From: Turnera subulata
Taxonomy: Eukaryota; Streptophyta; Magnoliopsida; Malpighiales; Passifloraceae
Reading direction: 5' to 3'
Assembly (NCBI GenBank): GCA_028386065.3
Contig: JAKUCV010000896.1
Location: 1-64,000, forward strand
DNA length: 64,000 nt
Positions 35,340-47,239 of the stretch are shown here, piece by piece; the stretch's first letter is position 1, and each line of letters opens with the position of its first letter. The translations under genes were made by a program, and so were the position numbers. Under the pieces are notes generated by a model. The model was not told the origin of the DNA. It searched no databases and was given only the letters and a program-made list of their open reading frames with translations.

Positions 35340-37560
35340 TCAAGTAGCCCCGTCTTCATCAAAGAGTTGTTTGCAGCCAAAGTCTTCATCCTCTTCACCC
35401 CTTTGCTCTTCTCCTTTTTCTGGATCCTTCATTTCTTCAGGATAGCAGTCGAAAAATAGATCGAATCTCGGGTTCCTAACTTTTGTGATGTTGCATACCC
35501 ATGGTTCAGGAAATCCACAAAAAGGAAAGTCTTCCCCTCCTTTCGTAAAATAGCCTTTCAGCATATTGAAGTAGGGATTCATGAGGAAGTCCCACTCTTG
35601 CTTCTTCTTCCGAGCTAGTACCTTTGCAAGGTTCTTTTCCCTTTGCTTCTCCAAATCTATCGAGGTTAGCGTGTATCCCAGACCGAAGGGTGGCATGGCC
35701 TTTGAAATTTGAGGGATCTCTAATATCCCTTGTTGTCTCTTCCCCAGCCCCATGATCGGAAAATATCACATTTTCTCCATAATCCCAACGACAAGATTCT
35801 CTGCCGCGATAGTACTCATAGACTCGAAAACGAAACCTGACAGAGTCACTTCCTCTTCTTTCTCAATCTCGAATATCGGCCTGATGTTCTTTTAGGCCAT
35901 TTACCCCTTGACTGTGACTATCCCACCTTGAAATCGTAGCATTTGATGCAGAGTGGAAGCCAATGTGGGTGCTCTTATTAGAAGGCAAGTCTTTGTTAGA
36001 GAAGAAGATTTGATTATCAGTGTCCATAAAAGCTATCATATTTGGCAATGCCTCAGGTGCAGTATCAAATGGGATATGGGCCTTACTCAAAGTCTAAAGC
36101 ACCTTCTCCCTATGTGGACGAGAGGACATCAATAAACTCCAAATTGAGATGTTGGCCTCAGTCTTCTTCGGCTACTTAACTATCATATCTTCTTCAGGAT
36201 CCGTTGTTTCTTCAGGTTCATCTACACAAAGAGGAGCTCTCCATGCTACCCTTCCAGATCTGGTGATGATATCAACTTCCTCTTCTGAATCTACATACTC
36301 ACTAAGGTCAAGTACAAAGCATTCATGTTCAGGTGCGGGCTCTGCCTCTATCATATCACTCTCCTCGTGCAAGGGTAGTGGATTTAGCTTGGTGTTGGGC
36401 CTCTTGGGTAGGATTATTTCATTCCTATCTATCATGTCCTGCATCTCGTTGCGGAGTCGGGGGCAATTATCAGTAGTATGCCCAGCCATTTGATGGAATT
36501 CACGGAACTTGTTACGGTCTCCTCTAAGAGGCAAATCGGGCCTTGGGTCCAAAGGCTGCAACAAGCCCTTCTCCATGCATTTCTTGAGCATCTTCCTTAA
36601 GGACATAGGGAGAGGAGTAAAGTCCCTGGGCTTTGATCCAATTTGTAGTGGTGCCTGGATGGTAACATGGTTAACCTTAGCAGACCCTTTTCCTTGAGAC
36701 ACATCAAAGCTTCTTCTGAACGTGGGGGCATCCACAGAGGCCTTGATTTTCCCAAAGCTAATAGCATCCTACAATTGTATCCCAGCCCCGATAAGTGCCT
36801 TGAAGTTTGCATAGTAGTTTCCGACCATGCGAGCATAGTAAGTTGGTTGGAGATTCTTGATCACCATTTTCACTTGGTCCTCTTCAGTGGGCCTATTTAC
36901 CATCAATGACGCCTTGCTGTACCATCTTGAGATGTAGGCAGAGAAGGTCTCCTGAGCCTCCTGCTTGGTTGTCTCAAGATCCCTCTTGGTTAAATCTACT
37001 TCGGTATTATAACTATACTTTTTTACAAACTCCTTGCAGATGTCATCCTAGTTGCTCACCTTACTTTCAACCAAGGTCATGAACTACTTCAAGGCCGCTC
37101 CCGATAAAGTCCTTTGAAATAGTTGAACCATCAGCTCTGGTTCTATCCCCATGGGCTGCAACATCCTCACACAGATCTTTAGGTGGGTTGTAGGGCATCC
37201 CGTTCCGCTGAACTTCTCAATATCGAGCATTTTGAATTTTTCAGGCAGCCGGGCACCAGGAAATAGGGACAAGCGGTCCAAGTTCCAGTCATCTTTTTTC
37301 CTCTTCATGGTCTTCAATAACTCTTCTATCCTTTTAAGTCTCTCCATATCTCCCTTGTATTCTTGTGTCGTTGAGTCCTCGTCCTAAATGGCCACCACCT
37401 TACTCTCAATGCTTGGTTTTGAAACTTGTTCCCCATCACTCCCAAGGGACAGGATCTTCCCTTTCTGTAAAGCCAGCAGCGCATCTCTAACCCTTGGATC
37501 TATCAACAAGTCCATGGATTCCACAACCACATTTGTCTTAGCACTGTTGTCCTCACTCAT
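35340..37560 (-). pseudogene. gag: T1 gag-protease region, protease core deleted
   Basis: It reads on the minus strand from ATG near 37560 (MSEDNSAKT...). The gag core is visible: DIEKFSGTGCPTTHLKICVRMLQPMG, LFQRTLSGAALK and SYNTEVDLTKRDLETTKQEAQETFSAYISRW. The NC-like motif FHQMAGHTTDNCPRLRNEMQD has lost its first Cys (REFHQ against CGFHQ in T3). Several stops occur (near 37380, 37084, 36172 and others). At about 35985 the sequence jumps from the pre-protease segment (FFSNKDLPSNKS) to the post-protease segment, so the DNGS active site and LLGRPWL are gone. The C-terminal frame (35753-35340) ends GCKQLFDEDGAT, like the other T copies. Confidence 0.8.
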
Positions 37561-37836
37561 TTTGCCCTAGCAATTGAAATACGAGGATTAGAGACTTGGC
37601 CTTCCATGGGCTTCCCAGTATGTACTATCTCATTGGGTTTGGGGTATGCAAGAATAAGGGGCAAACTATTCACACTCACTGGAGTTCACAACAATAAATC
37701 AGACAAATGCAGGTACCACTTATTGATTCATAATGCGTGGGATGCTCAGGGTATGCAGCTGGTTGGGGGCCAAAAGATTGGCGCTAGGGAATAGGTTGGC
37801 CTACTCACATGTGATAACGGATATTGCGTGAGGTCA
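37561..37836 (-). mobile_element. T1 5' leader, truncated before the primer site
   Basis: It matches 57060-57340 in T3 (for example GGATGCTCAGGGTATGCAGCTGGTT and CTACTCACATGTGATAA). It stops at about 37836, so the primer site and 5' LTR are missing. Confidence 0.65.
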
Positions 37837-38360
37837 ACGTCCCTCTTTATAGGATCTGAGTGTGGGTGATAACCTTCCGCAACCGCTCCTTTGTACTTCA
37901 GTTGACTTCAGTTCATTAAAGCCTCAGTTCAGTGTCGTTATTTATGTCAACTCCTTAGTAGCAACGAATTACCAGAGTTGAGTGGGAGTTAGGTGGGAAC
38001 ACCTTCTGCACTTCCATAAAGTCTTTCCTCTTACTTGTTCTCTAATTCAAACGGCTAGAAGTGGGATTTAAATGCTTGCAGGACCACATGCCACTTGCAC
38101 AAAAGGTTGATAGTGACAGCTTCGGAGATATGGTACCGGTAAAAACCATATGTCACATATTCAAGATATGGTATTGATAAAAACCGTATGTCGTCTGTCC
38201 AAGATATGGTATCGACAAAAATCATAATTTTACTGCAAGTGAAAATCAACACAAGCAAAGCTAGCAATACAGGTAATTTAATAATTATCAAAACCAGATC
38301 ATATACATGGTTAATCACAGTTCAGCATTAGGAGGTGATTAAACCTATTTATAGTCAACA
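37837..38360 (-). repeat. Copia C1 3' LTR, truncated
   Basis: On the minus strand the LTR begins TGTTGACTATAAATAGG at 38360, immediately after a purine-rich tract (38361-38378, minus strand CATCAAAATGGAGGAAAT). This resembles the 'catcaaaa..gggggaga' end of SIRE-type elements. It contains two ATATGGT...ACCATAT hairpins (38128-38151, 38166-38189). The far end is lost at the junction with T1. Confidence 0.55.
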
Positions 38361-38378
38361 ATTTCCTCCATTTTGATG

Positions 38379-39299
38379 ATGACAAATCTGTGTTGATTTT
38401 TCATATAACAAGGGTTCAAAAGATATCCATATAAATTTCGCGAGCCTCCCCCTGTTTTGTTGCTCCCCCTTTTTAAAACAGTTTTGTAATTCAACAAGGT
38501 TAAGTTTGGAAAACATATGATTCATTCCTTGTGAATATATTGGCATTCGATAGCCAATCATAAAACTCCCCCTTAATATTTGTTTTTGTGCACAAAAGAT
38601 TAGTTGAACGCATAATAATTAATACGAAGTCGCGCAACATTCATTCTCATAATAATTGGTTTTTGCCAGAAACCAAATCATAAACATAAGTGTGGTTTTT
38701 GATAAACCATATTTTCAACATCACATTTCTTGCAGAAAAGATATATGGTTTTAGCAACAACCATATCTCATCAGTAGCATCAACTAATACTTTTCAGTCC
38801 CAGCATAATACATATATATGGTTTCACTCAGAAACCAAAACCAAAATCAATGTTCCTGCAAGAAGAATCAATGAACACAGTTTTTCTAAACCGTAACCAA
38901 AATAAATGTTCCTACAAGAAGAATCAGTCAACATAGTTTTTCTCCCCCTTAATACACATATATGGTGTCAACAACAACCATATCAACTTAGTTTCTTTCT
39001 CTCAGAAACTATAACCAATGTCAGTGTTCCTGCAAAAAGAATCAAACATAGCAACACACCAATTTTCTCGCCCTTTTGGCATCAACAGAAAGGGAGGATA
39101 TAGCATAGGAACAGAGAAAAGATTATGCACATAAAAACATTCAAGGAGCATTATCCAAATATTCAATCAGAATATCCCAAAAGATAGAGAAATATTCAGA
39201 AAAGCTAGGTAGGTAGAACCAATTTAAGAATAGAACAAGTAAGTAGGACAAGGATGCAATGCATGAATTCTAAGGAAGCATCAGATCTGAAAAGGCTTC
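38379..39299 (-). mobile_element. Copia C1 3' UTR, rich in ATATGGT/ACCATAT hairpins
   Basis: No gene is seen. At least five inverted repeats of the TGGTTT...AAACCA / ATATGGT...ACCATAT type occur (38656-38676, 38693-38709, 38743-38766, 38960-38983, 38989-39011). Between them a TGTTCCTGCAAGAAGAATCA-like unit recurs three times (about 38849, 38907 and 39025). Confidence 0.65.
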
Positions 39300-41794
39300 A
39301 GTCATCATCCGAGGATACCTGTGAAGGGAGACGAGAAAGAACCATTTGAAATTGTGCCAACATCTCCGCCCTAAGATCAGCAATATCACTACGAATATCA
39401 TCCATATCAATCTCCAAAAGACTCAGCCTTGTGCCCAGATCCTCTAGCATAGTCTCCTTAGCATTAGCTCAAGCACGAGTGACCAATTCTGATACTCATG
39501 TTGAACAGGGTTTTGCGGTCAATGAGTTCAACTGGTTGAAGCTTTGCATTCTTGGATGTCTTCACACCAAATCTCTTTGCAATCATGGTGACCAAACGTC
39601 CATGACTTCTGAATTTATAAAGCGCCATATGGTGGAGAATTTGATACTCCCAACAAACCGGACTTTTCTCCAAAAGGCAGGCAGTAAGCCACAAATCATG
39701 ATGGGAGATCTCATTGAAATGACCAGGACGTGGCAAAATGACATGTGTGAGCATATAGAATGCAGCTCTAGCAAGAGGAATAGTCTATTGGTAGGTACCT
39801 TTTTGGTTGGAGCCGTATACCATTTTTGTTTGCTAACTGTAAGAAGGAGTACCCTTGACATTCACCTTAACACCAGACCTGGTGTTATAATGCTTGATTG
39901 TTACTTTCTTGGGTTTGAGCACATCTCGGATCGTATCCTCAATCACTCTGATCTTTTTGCCTTTCATAGTGCTCACAAGGTACTTGACCTCATCATTGTT
40001 GTCCTTCTTAATAAGTATGTTCCTGTAGAATTCAGCCACAATTTCTTCATCTATTTAGTTCTGCAAAGTGGCCAATTGGTCAAACTTGTAATGCTTCAAG
40101 ATGGAAGTGATTCCAATATTTTCAAACTCCTTCAAGACCACATTATAGTCCTTAGTGAGCTTCTTGAATGGCTTTGTCCCATCTTCCTTCTTTGTCAATT
40201 CGTCAGATTTCCCTTTTGCACCGATCTTGGCCTTCTTTGTTGGGGGCTCAGGAATTTTTTCTTCCTCTTCTTCTTCTTCCTCCTGTTCTTCTTCAGTTTT
40301 CTTTTTGTCATTTCCTGCATCCTTTTTCCTCATTATCGAGTTCCTTTTCAGACTCATCATTCTTTATGCCATCTTCTTCTTCTTCATCCTCTTGTTCCTT
40401 AGTACCATCTTCTTCCTTTTCATTGTCATGATCCTCAAGTTCACCACTTTCATCATCAGTCTCTCTTCCTGACTCATCATCAAAGTAGAATTTGGAAATA
40501 GGATCATCCATATCTTCTTCTTCAAAATCTGATTTTTCAGCGACCAGATCATCCTTTGCAGATTTGTATCCTGCACTCTTCTCAGAATCACTGCCCATGA
40601 CAATCTTCCTTTTCTTTGGAGTTTCTGCTTAGCAATCTCTTCATCTGAGTCCAAATCAATCAGATATACACCAGTATTCTACTTCGTCTTTCTTCCAGTT
40701 TGCCTTACTATTCCTCGATCAAGAAGGCGAGCACTTGGCCTCCTCATTGCTGGTGGTTTGGTTTTTGTATAAACCACATCTGTTCTATTTTTCTTATTCG
40801 TCTTACAAGTCATCACAAACTTTTCAGATTGCTTCTCCAGTTCCATATCATTATTAGAAGAGGACTCACCATCAATATTACTTTCGATACACTTCTCATT
40901 ATCTGTTTTCTCCATAACCAGATCATTATTTACCTTCAGTGCCTCGTTTTTAGCACCTTCTGCAATCTTTAGGATCTCAAACATAGTGAAACCTTCTAGG
41001 CTAATCTCTTTGGAATTTTCAGCAACGGTAGGGTCTCGAACACTCACACTCTTCTTAATAATATCTACTACATCTGAAGATATGGTTTTGTCAGCAACCA
41101 TATCCTTACACCCTTCCTCATTATGTTTTGAAGCTTTGGCTTCCACATCAGCCAGAGTGGTATTCTCAAATTCTACCAACTTCTAACCATCTTCCTCAGA
41201 CCCAATACTCTTCATATGCACATCAAAGTATTTTTTTGCCTCTGTCAGTCCAAATTTCCCATATGCATTATGAATTGCTTGAACTAGGGTTTTTACTTCA
41301 ATTTTAGTAGTTGCGCCTGACAGAATTTTTGATTCTACAGGATTCGATTCAAGAACAGAACCTTCAGCTTCCTTTAAGATTTGCACGGCATACACTGGAT
41401 CTAGTGAGGCAGTAGTAATAGACGAAGTCTTAGGATGATACAACACATCCATTGCCCATTTTTGCAAAGCCGTCATAGTCAATTCAGTAGTGGGCAGATC
41501 TTCACTCTCTTCAGTACCATCAAAGGGTAAAGCCATAGAGTCAAAGATGCTACTTGGAAACTTCTTTCTGGTCATTACTTTTGTTGAAGAGACTGTGAAT
41601 TCTTTTCTTTTTCGCTTCTTCTCCTTGAACATCTTCAGTCCTTCAGCAGCGTGTTCCTCCGTCGAAGTCAGATCAGGACTCGTATCAATGTTTTGAGTCT
41701 TCTCTTTGTACGACCTTGTCTCCTTTGATGTAAGCTTTGCATTAAAACCCATTTTTGATGTTGTAGTAGGTGTTCGTGAGGAGACCTCCTTCAT
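39300..41794 (-). pseudogene. Copia C1 env-like / plant transposon-protein ORF
   Basis: It begins at ATG 41794 (MKEVSSRTPTTTSKMGFN), and the frame stays open some 37 codons further upstream. Parts in order: a basic Ser/Thr-rich N-terminus; a conserved stretch (AVQILKEAEGSVLES..., KFGLTEAKKYFDVHMKS); an in-frame TAG at 41183; EGFTMFEILKIAEGAK and RPSARLLDRGIVRQTGRKTK; a TAG at 40679; an acidic region (one frameshift near 40610); KKAKIGAKGKSDELTKK; ILKHYKFDQLATLQN; and PLARAAFYMLTHVILPRPGHF with QILHHMALYKFRSHGRLVTMIAKRFGV. A C-terminal helix lies near 39480-39300. It is collinear with C0 and shares the TAG after the KTK/KKK basic motif. It lies 3' of pol, where SIRE/Maximus elements carry an env-like ORF. 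Confidence 0.75.
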
Positions 41795-42067
41795 GGATTT
41801 AGGTGATGGTGTATGCTTGGTAGGTTTGAGTGATTTGGATGAATGGGTTTTAGTAGGAGTACTTTTACCGGAGTTGGTTTTCGTGTTGGTGATTTGAAGA
41901 GAGTTTTAGGGTTTTAGTGTTTGAAAGAATTTTGAGAAGAGAAAAACTTGGTCGTGTGTTTGTAGAAGAGATAATGTAGGAGAGAGAATGTTGCTCAAGG
42001 GATATAGGGAACAGTTCACTTTGCATTAACTTCTCCACTTCTCCTTGTTCCTTTTGACATACATAGG
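41795..42067 (-). mobile_element. Copia C1 leader upstream of the env-like ORF
   Basis: On the minus strand it has a 5'-UTR-like sequence with AAACCCTAAAAC, TTCAAATCACC and CT-rich segments, and no ATG in the coding frame. It ends at the target site ATAGG (42063-42067), duplicated at 46861-46865 around the inserted T solo LTR. Confidence 0.55.
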
Positions 42068-45000
42068 TGTGAGTACCCGACCCAAAATCACTTGGGCCTA
42101 TTCACCTATTCCCTTTCACCTTCTTCCTCGGGTCAATCCCATGTCAATGGAGCTGTCACCAAAATTTTATTAAGGACAAAATTTGGGAAGAACCTTTGTG
42201 TGACTCCTTTAGGCTACATGGTCATGGCGAACCAAAGACCATGTAGTTCTTGACATGGCATCATAGAAATCATATAACAAACAAAAGCATCATCCAATCA
42301 TTAGCAAATAGCAATCAAATAAGGTTCGCAATTAAAAGGGTTAGAACACTTATCTCGATTGTTGGACAGAATCTATGGTAGTCTTCTATTGGATTTTGGA
42401 CAATGAAAACGGTCTATTCAGCTTCTAGTCTCAAAACCAAAGTTTTGGTTCTCCCTCTTAGCTTTTTAGAGAGTCTAAGATCACGGCAATTCGACTTCTA
42501 GAACTCGATATATGAATTGTTTTCCGAGACTGCTTGCCTGAGGTCATTCTATTCGGATTTCCCACCCTCTTGGCCCCGGATTGATTTTTATTGCTTCACC
42601 CTCTTGATCTTCTCTTCATAGCTTCCTTATTGATGCCTTCCCACGAAATTCCTCCAAAGTTTCTACCTATAGAAATGTTTCTAGGCTTGATGAAGTATAG
42701 TTTCTCCAAGCAAACAAAACTTATGTGGGTGTGTATGTAATGAGTGATTGATCCCCTGAAATATGTGCGAGGGATCCTGTTTACCGTGTTCTGGGAAGTC
42801 TAGGGGCATGGACCTGCTTAATGGTGAAGATTATGCCCGAAAATCTGGTCCAAAACCTCGTAGGATCGAATTAGAAACAAAATCGGGAAAATCGGAGAAT
42901 TCTGGGTACCTATGACCGCCACTGCCGGCGGTCATCTGGGGATGTCCGCCAGCAGTTGGCGGTCGTTGTTGTAATGCCCCGATTTTTCATAATTTTATTT
43001 ATGGAATTTATGAAATTTATTTCCAATTCTGCCCTTGAAAGTTTTCGGAGTTTTTGGGACCCTATGGTATTTAATTACCTCGAATTATTGAGTGTTATGT
43101 CGGGTTCCTTCTTTATCGAGCCTTCGTTGGAGTTAAATCGGGATTCGAAGTTGGAAATTGGGTTTCTAAGTAGTTTCAGTGAAACTACGTCGTTTTGGAC
43201 TCAATTATATATATAAAAAAAGGGGTTGACCATTTAGGGCGGGTTGACCGCGACTTAACCCAAAACGGCGTCGTTCGGGCCAAGTCGGGTTAACCCTAAC
43301 CCTCTTTCCTTCTTCCTCTCTCTCTCTTTTCTCTCATTCTTTTCTCTTTCATTTTCTCTTGGCCGCCGCTCGCAACTTCTTCCTCCTTATCTCCTCACTC
43401 TCTCTCTTTTCTCCCAACTCCTGTCCTTTCTTCCTTAGACACACGCACCACCTCTATTGTGGGTGCAAATCGCCGCCACTGTTCCGGTTGGAGGCTGTCA
43501 TGGTCACCTCGACGCATAGGTTCTGGGAGAGGGAGTCGAGGCCGGACGTTCTGGTTGTGGACGGACAATACGAAGCTAGCAGTCGAGCGAGCCTTGCGCC
43601 GCCGTGCCTGGTGAGTTTTCCGCCGTTTTTCTTTCGTTTTTTTTCCATTGTCCTTCGTGTTCTTGGTGCCGATTTTGGCTAATCGGGTATTGTTTGGTGC
43701 ATTGTGTGTGTGTGTGTGTTCGGGTTGTTGTCGAACGGCGGTGGGTTTGTGTCGGTTGTTGACTTGGGCTATGTGGTCGTCTGGCTCGGATGGTGGTTCT
43801 AGGTGGCGATGATACACAGCTGTTGGTTTGTTGGTGGCGGGTTCGTGGTTGTTGTTGCTTGTTCCGGCGGATCCGATTGTTGCCGTTGGTGGTTAGGTTG
43901 CAGTTAACGAGGTTGGGGGAGAGTTGGCCGAGTCTGGTGGAGTTGTTTGGGTAAGTTTCTGATTTTCTATATTGGGTTTTAGCTCGTTTGATTCCAAAGC
44001 TTTTGTTCGTTGGTTGGTTTAGATGTTTGTTTGGGATTCTTGCAGAAGTGTTGGGTGTGTGTGTGTTTGACTTTGGTGAAAGATCTGGCGAGGTGTGATC
44101 GGAATCCGGCGAGCAGGTGCCTGTTCCGACAAGGTGGGTTATCCTTCGGCGTCTCGAGATTGTTGTTTCGGTGGAACGGAACCTTTCCGGTATTTAACGG
44201 TATTACCTTGATGTATAATTTGTTGTACACTCATGGCATGTATTAGTTATTCTGGATTGGGTTATGTATTGATTGTAATATACATAGTAGAAACCGAGAG
44301 CGGGAAGCGAGTAGCTTGGGACCGGTTTATCTAACGCGGGTAGAACCTCTAGGACGGTAATTCGGGCTCGGGTAAAACCCCTAAACGGGAGTTATACTAA
44401 ATTGGGTCTGGCCCAGTAATAAAATGTTATTACCATTATAACATATGGACTTATAATACATGGACTCAAAGCTCAAGGACTTCTAAGGTTATAGTGGGCT
44501 TAATGGTCTGGGCTTTAGGCCCGAGAACATTGTGTCTAGGTAACAGACTGGTGATATGGGCTTTAAGCCCGGGATTAAGGTTTTGCACTTAGTTGGGCTT
44601 AAAGCCTGTGAACCTCAGGGCCGTGACTTGGAGATGTAGTTTTGGTGAGTGGAAGTGGACTAGTTGGGTTGGATTTTAGCCCACTGTTGCATTGCACAAG
44701 TATGCATAATTGATTTATTGTTGAATATCTTTGTGAGACATGGTGTCTTTGTGTATAGGCACGAGACATAATTCAGGAGCGGCTGGTACTAGTGGTGGAC
44801 AGACGGAGCGCCATCATAATTGAGGTGACTCTATAAGACTTACATACTTGTATGCGAATACTTGTTGGTATAGTTAGGTAGTACTGCTTGCTGAGTATGC
44901 TTCATACTGTTGACTGTGTTATGTACCTGGAAGTTTATGTGCTGAATTGCCATGATAATGAAAATACGTGCTGTTTTGCCATGTGATCCTTCTATGAGCT

Positions 45001-46860
45001 GTTATTGCCATGCTTGTGATATATGCTGACTTGCTATATCCTGTATGTTGTGAGCTTAGGCTCCGTTAGAGAATCTCTGAAATGGTACACAACTTAGATA
45101 CGACTTGAGGTGACACTTATACAATTTCGTAATTGGTAACATAACGTACCTGAATAACTAATAAGTTCTACTGTGGGGCTGTTGACCGGTAGCACCGAGA
45201 GGGAAGACAGGGTACCCCTCGGGTCCGTTTATTTTAGTGAATTGTATTCACAGAGATGACGACGAGGGAATTTATGGGTACGCCCACTGTTAGTATATTA
45301 ATGAGAGTACCCCTCACAGAGCTAGCGCCTTGGAGATTTGTCGAGTATACCCCTTGGTTATTTGTTATTATTAATTTCTTTTGGTGAGAGCACCCCTCAC
45401 AGAGCTGGCGACTTGGGGACTGACGGGTGTGCCCCAAGATTTTGTATTATAACTTCTTTGAGGAGACCACCCCTCCTAGAGCTGTCGGCCACTTGTTTGT
45501 TGGTGGTTTTCTTTGTCGGAACTTACCCATTCCGGTGTTGTTATTTAAACTATAAATATATGATTATATTTGGGCATACGCCCTGGGGAGCTGGCCAGTC
45601 GCTACCGCGCCCGACGCACACAGTAGAGGGCCCATAATAATGATAAGAATGTAATAACCAGATAACTCACTTAACACTTGTATGTGTGGTATTTGACACA
45701 TGTTGATTGTGTGTGTGTATACTTGTGCTCGTGGACTTACTCACCCTACGAGCCTGTCTTCGTGTGCCTGTATGTGTGTCTTATATTGTACATTGAGTAG
45801 GCGACTCATTTAAATCGCCATCGTGGTTTTAAGATCAATAGTAGCGTGTTGACTGTTGCTCTTATCTCGGGTATCAGACTTTTGCATTTCAGCAGGTAGT
45901 TGTATTTCCTTCCTGGTGGATTCATAGAGTTGACTCATATATGTTTTACACTTGTCATTGACATTGTTATTTTTCTGCTGCGTTTTATTGTCGGGATACT
46001 GTTTTGGTTTTCTTGGATTTTAATCAGTTGTTGTTCCGGTAGATATAACCGGTGTTACATTGGCTAGTTAAGCCTGGTTTATACTCGACTCTTGTATCCC
46101 GATGTTTATTTTTTGTTACTCTGGGAATATGAGTTGATGCTTTTACACAGAGTTTGGAATCCCTGGTTTTAAGGGCATTTTGGTCATTTTGTAATTGTTA
46201 TATTTTGTACCATCATTTTTGCGATGCGGTCGTTTCAGTCGCGAGATGACCGCCGGTCACCCTGCGTGTCACCCGTCTTTTCCTTTATCGACCCCCAATC
46301 CCCCCAATTCAGCTCTGATTTGATCCTACCGCGTACTCAACCTAGAATCACTCAATTACTTGATTATCACTCCCCTAAATCATTCCATAATAGATTAATT
46401 ACACATTAACACTCATTTCATACTAAATCATACCAAAAACAACATTCCTAAATAAATGATGATTTAGCTCTGATTTTCCACAGCCTGCAAGAAATGTGTT
46501 AATGGGCTGGATAAACTCTGGAGAATTCATTTACTTGGACCCTTAAACCCATTCCTAACAAAAAAATAAATCATCTCAATATAATTGGGTTAAAAACAAC
46601 TAAAGGAGCCCAAGCAATAAAATAAAATGTATTTAATACAAATAAACCTTATTATATATTTTACCTTAAGATTAAATCATCTCATTAATCCTAAGGTTTA
46701 AATGCACAAAGGTTTAGATTACCAAAATACATTAACTCTACTAAATTAAATTCTTATCATGCCTTAAGTCGAAATCAAATCATCTCATTTACTTCAAGTT
46801 TAAGCATGTTTGGAATCTGGTTTTAGTAAAATATTCGTGGGTCAAATTTGGGTGTTAACA
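42068..46860 (-). mobile_element. T-family solo LTR inside copia C1, split by a Tekay solo LTR
   Basis: Ends are TGTGAGTACCCGA (42068) and GGGTGTTAACA (46860). The perfect 5-bp target duplication ATAGG flanks it (42063-42067, 46861-46865). The LTR itself is 42068-42969 plus 46238-46860, about 1.5 kb. No interior remains, so it is a solo LTR formed by LTR-LTR recombination. The TATA site is mutated (GTTTACCG on the plus strand near 42780). The hairpin cluster (42911-42960) is broken by the nested insertion. Confidence 0.9.
42970..46237 (+). mobile_element. Tekay/Del-like solo LTR nested in the T solo LTR
   Basis: It starts TGTAATGCCCCGATTTTTC and ends GGTCGTTTCA, about 3.27 kb, with no internal region. 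It is a diverged relative of the LTRs at 10113 and 14683: it shares the chromovirus start, an AACGGCGTCGTT-type motif (near 43263), GGGCTTTAAGCCC-type segments and CGACGCACACAGTAGAGGGCCC (near 45603, in two parts of this shared motif). Flanking 5-mers GTTGT and GTCGC match at three positions, a decayed or doubtful target duplication. Confidence 0.8.
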
Positions 46861-46865
46861 ATAGG

Positions 46866-47239
46866 AAGCATAAAAAGGTAACTGCCTTTTTTAGAATTCA
46901 ACTGCCTTTATGTTCCGCCTTTTCTTTTGACCTTTGAATAATAACCGTTGTCAATAGTAGATATGGTTTTTCCAAATACCATATCTCCTTGGTGGTAGCA
47001 TGTAGATGATAACATACGAAGCCAGAATTTTCTCAACTTTCCATTCAGTACCCCTGATGATTCGAACACCTTTTGAACGTATCCTCATTTTCTTAGATGC
47101 ATAGAGCTAGTGTGCAAGTGATGTGAATACAATGTCCTAATATGATGCATGAAACACATATAGATATGTTTTTTACAGAAACCAGATTAACTTACAGACT
47201 TTTACGGTAGATTGCACATTCCAAGCTCAAATCAAATTT
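46866..47239 (-). mobile_element. Copia C1 fragment between integrase/RT stub and env-like ORF
   Basis: No coding sequence is recognised. It contains one strong hairpin, AGATATGGT (46959-46967) with ACCATATCT (46978-46986). The core of RT and all of RNase H, expected here, are missing. Confidence 0.55.

Noticed and set aside
35506..35769. Second minus-strand frame over the T1 protease tail
   Set aside because: Out of frame with the conserved PFGLGYT...FCGFPEPWVC protein seen in all three T copies.
43359..43682. 107-codon ORF suggesting a host gene start
   Set aside because: It lies inside the Tekay-like solo LTR next to a CT-rich leader, matching the position of similar frames in the other Tekay LTRs.
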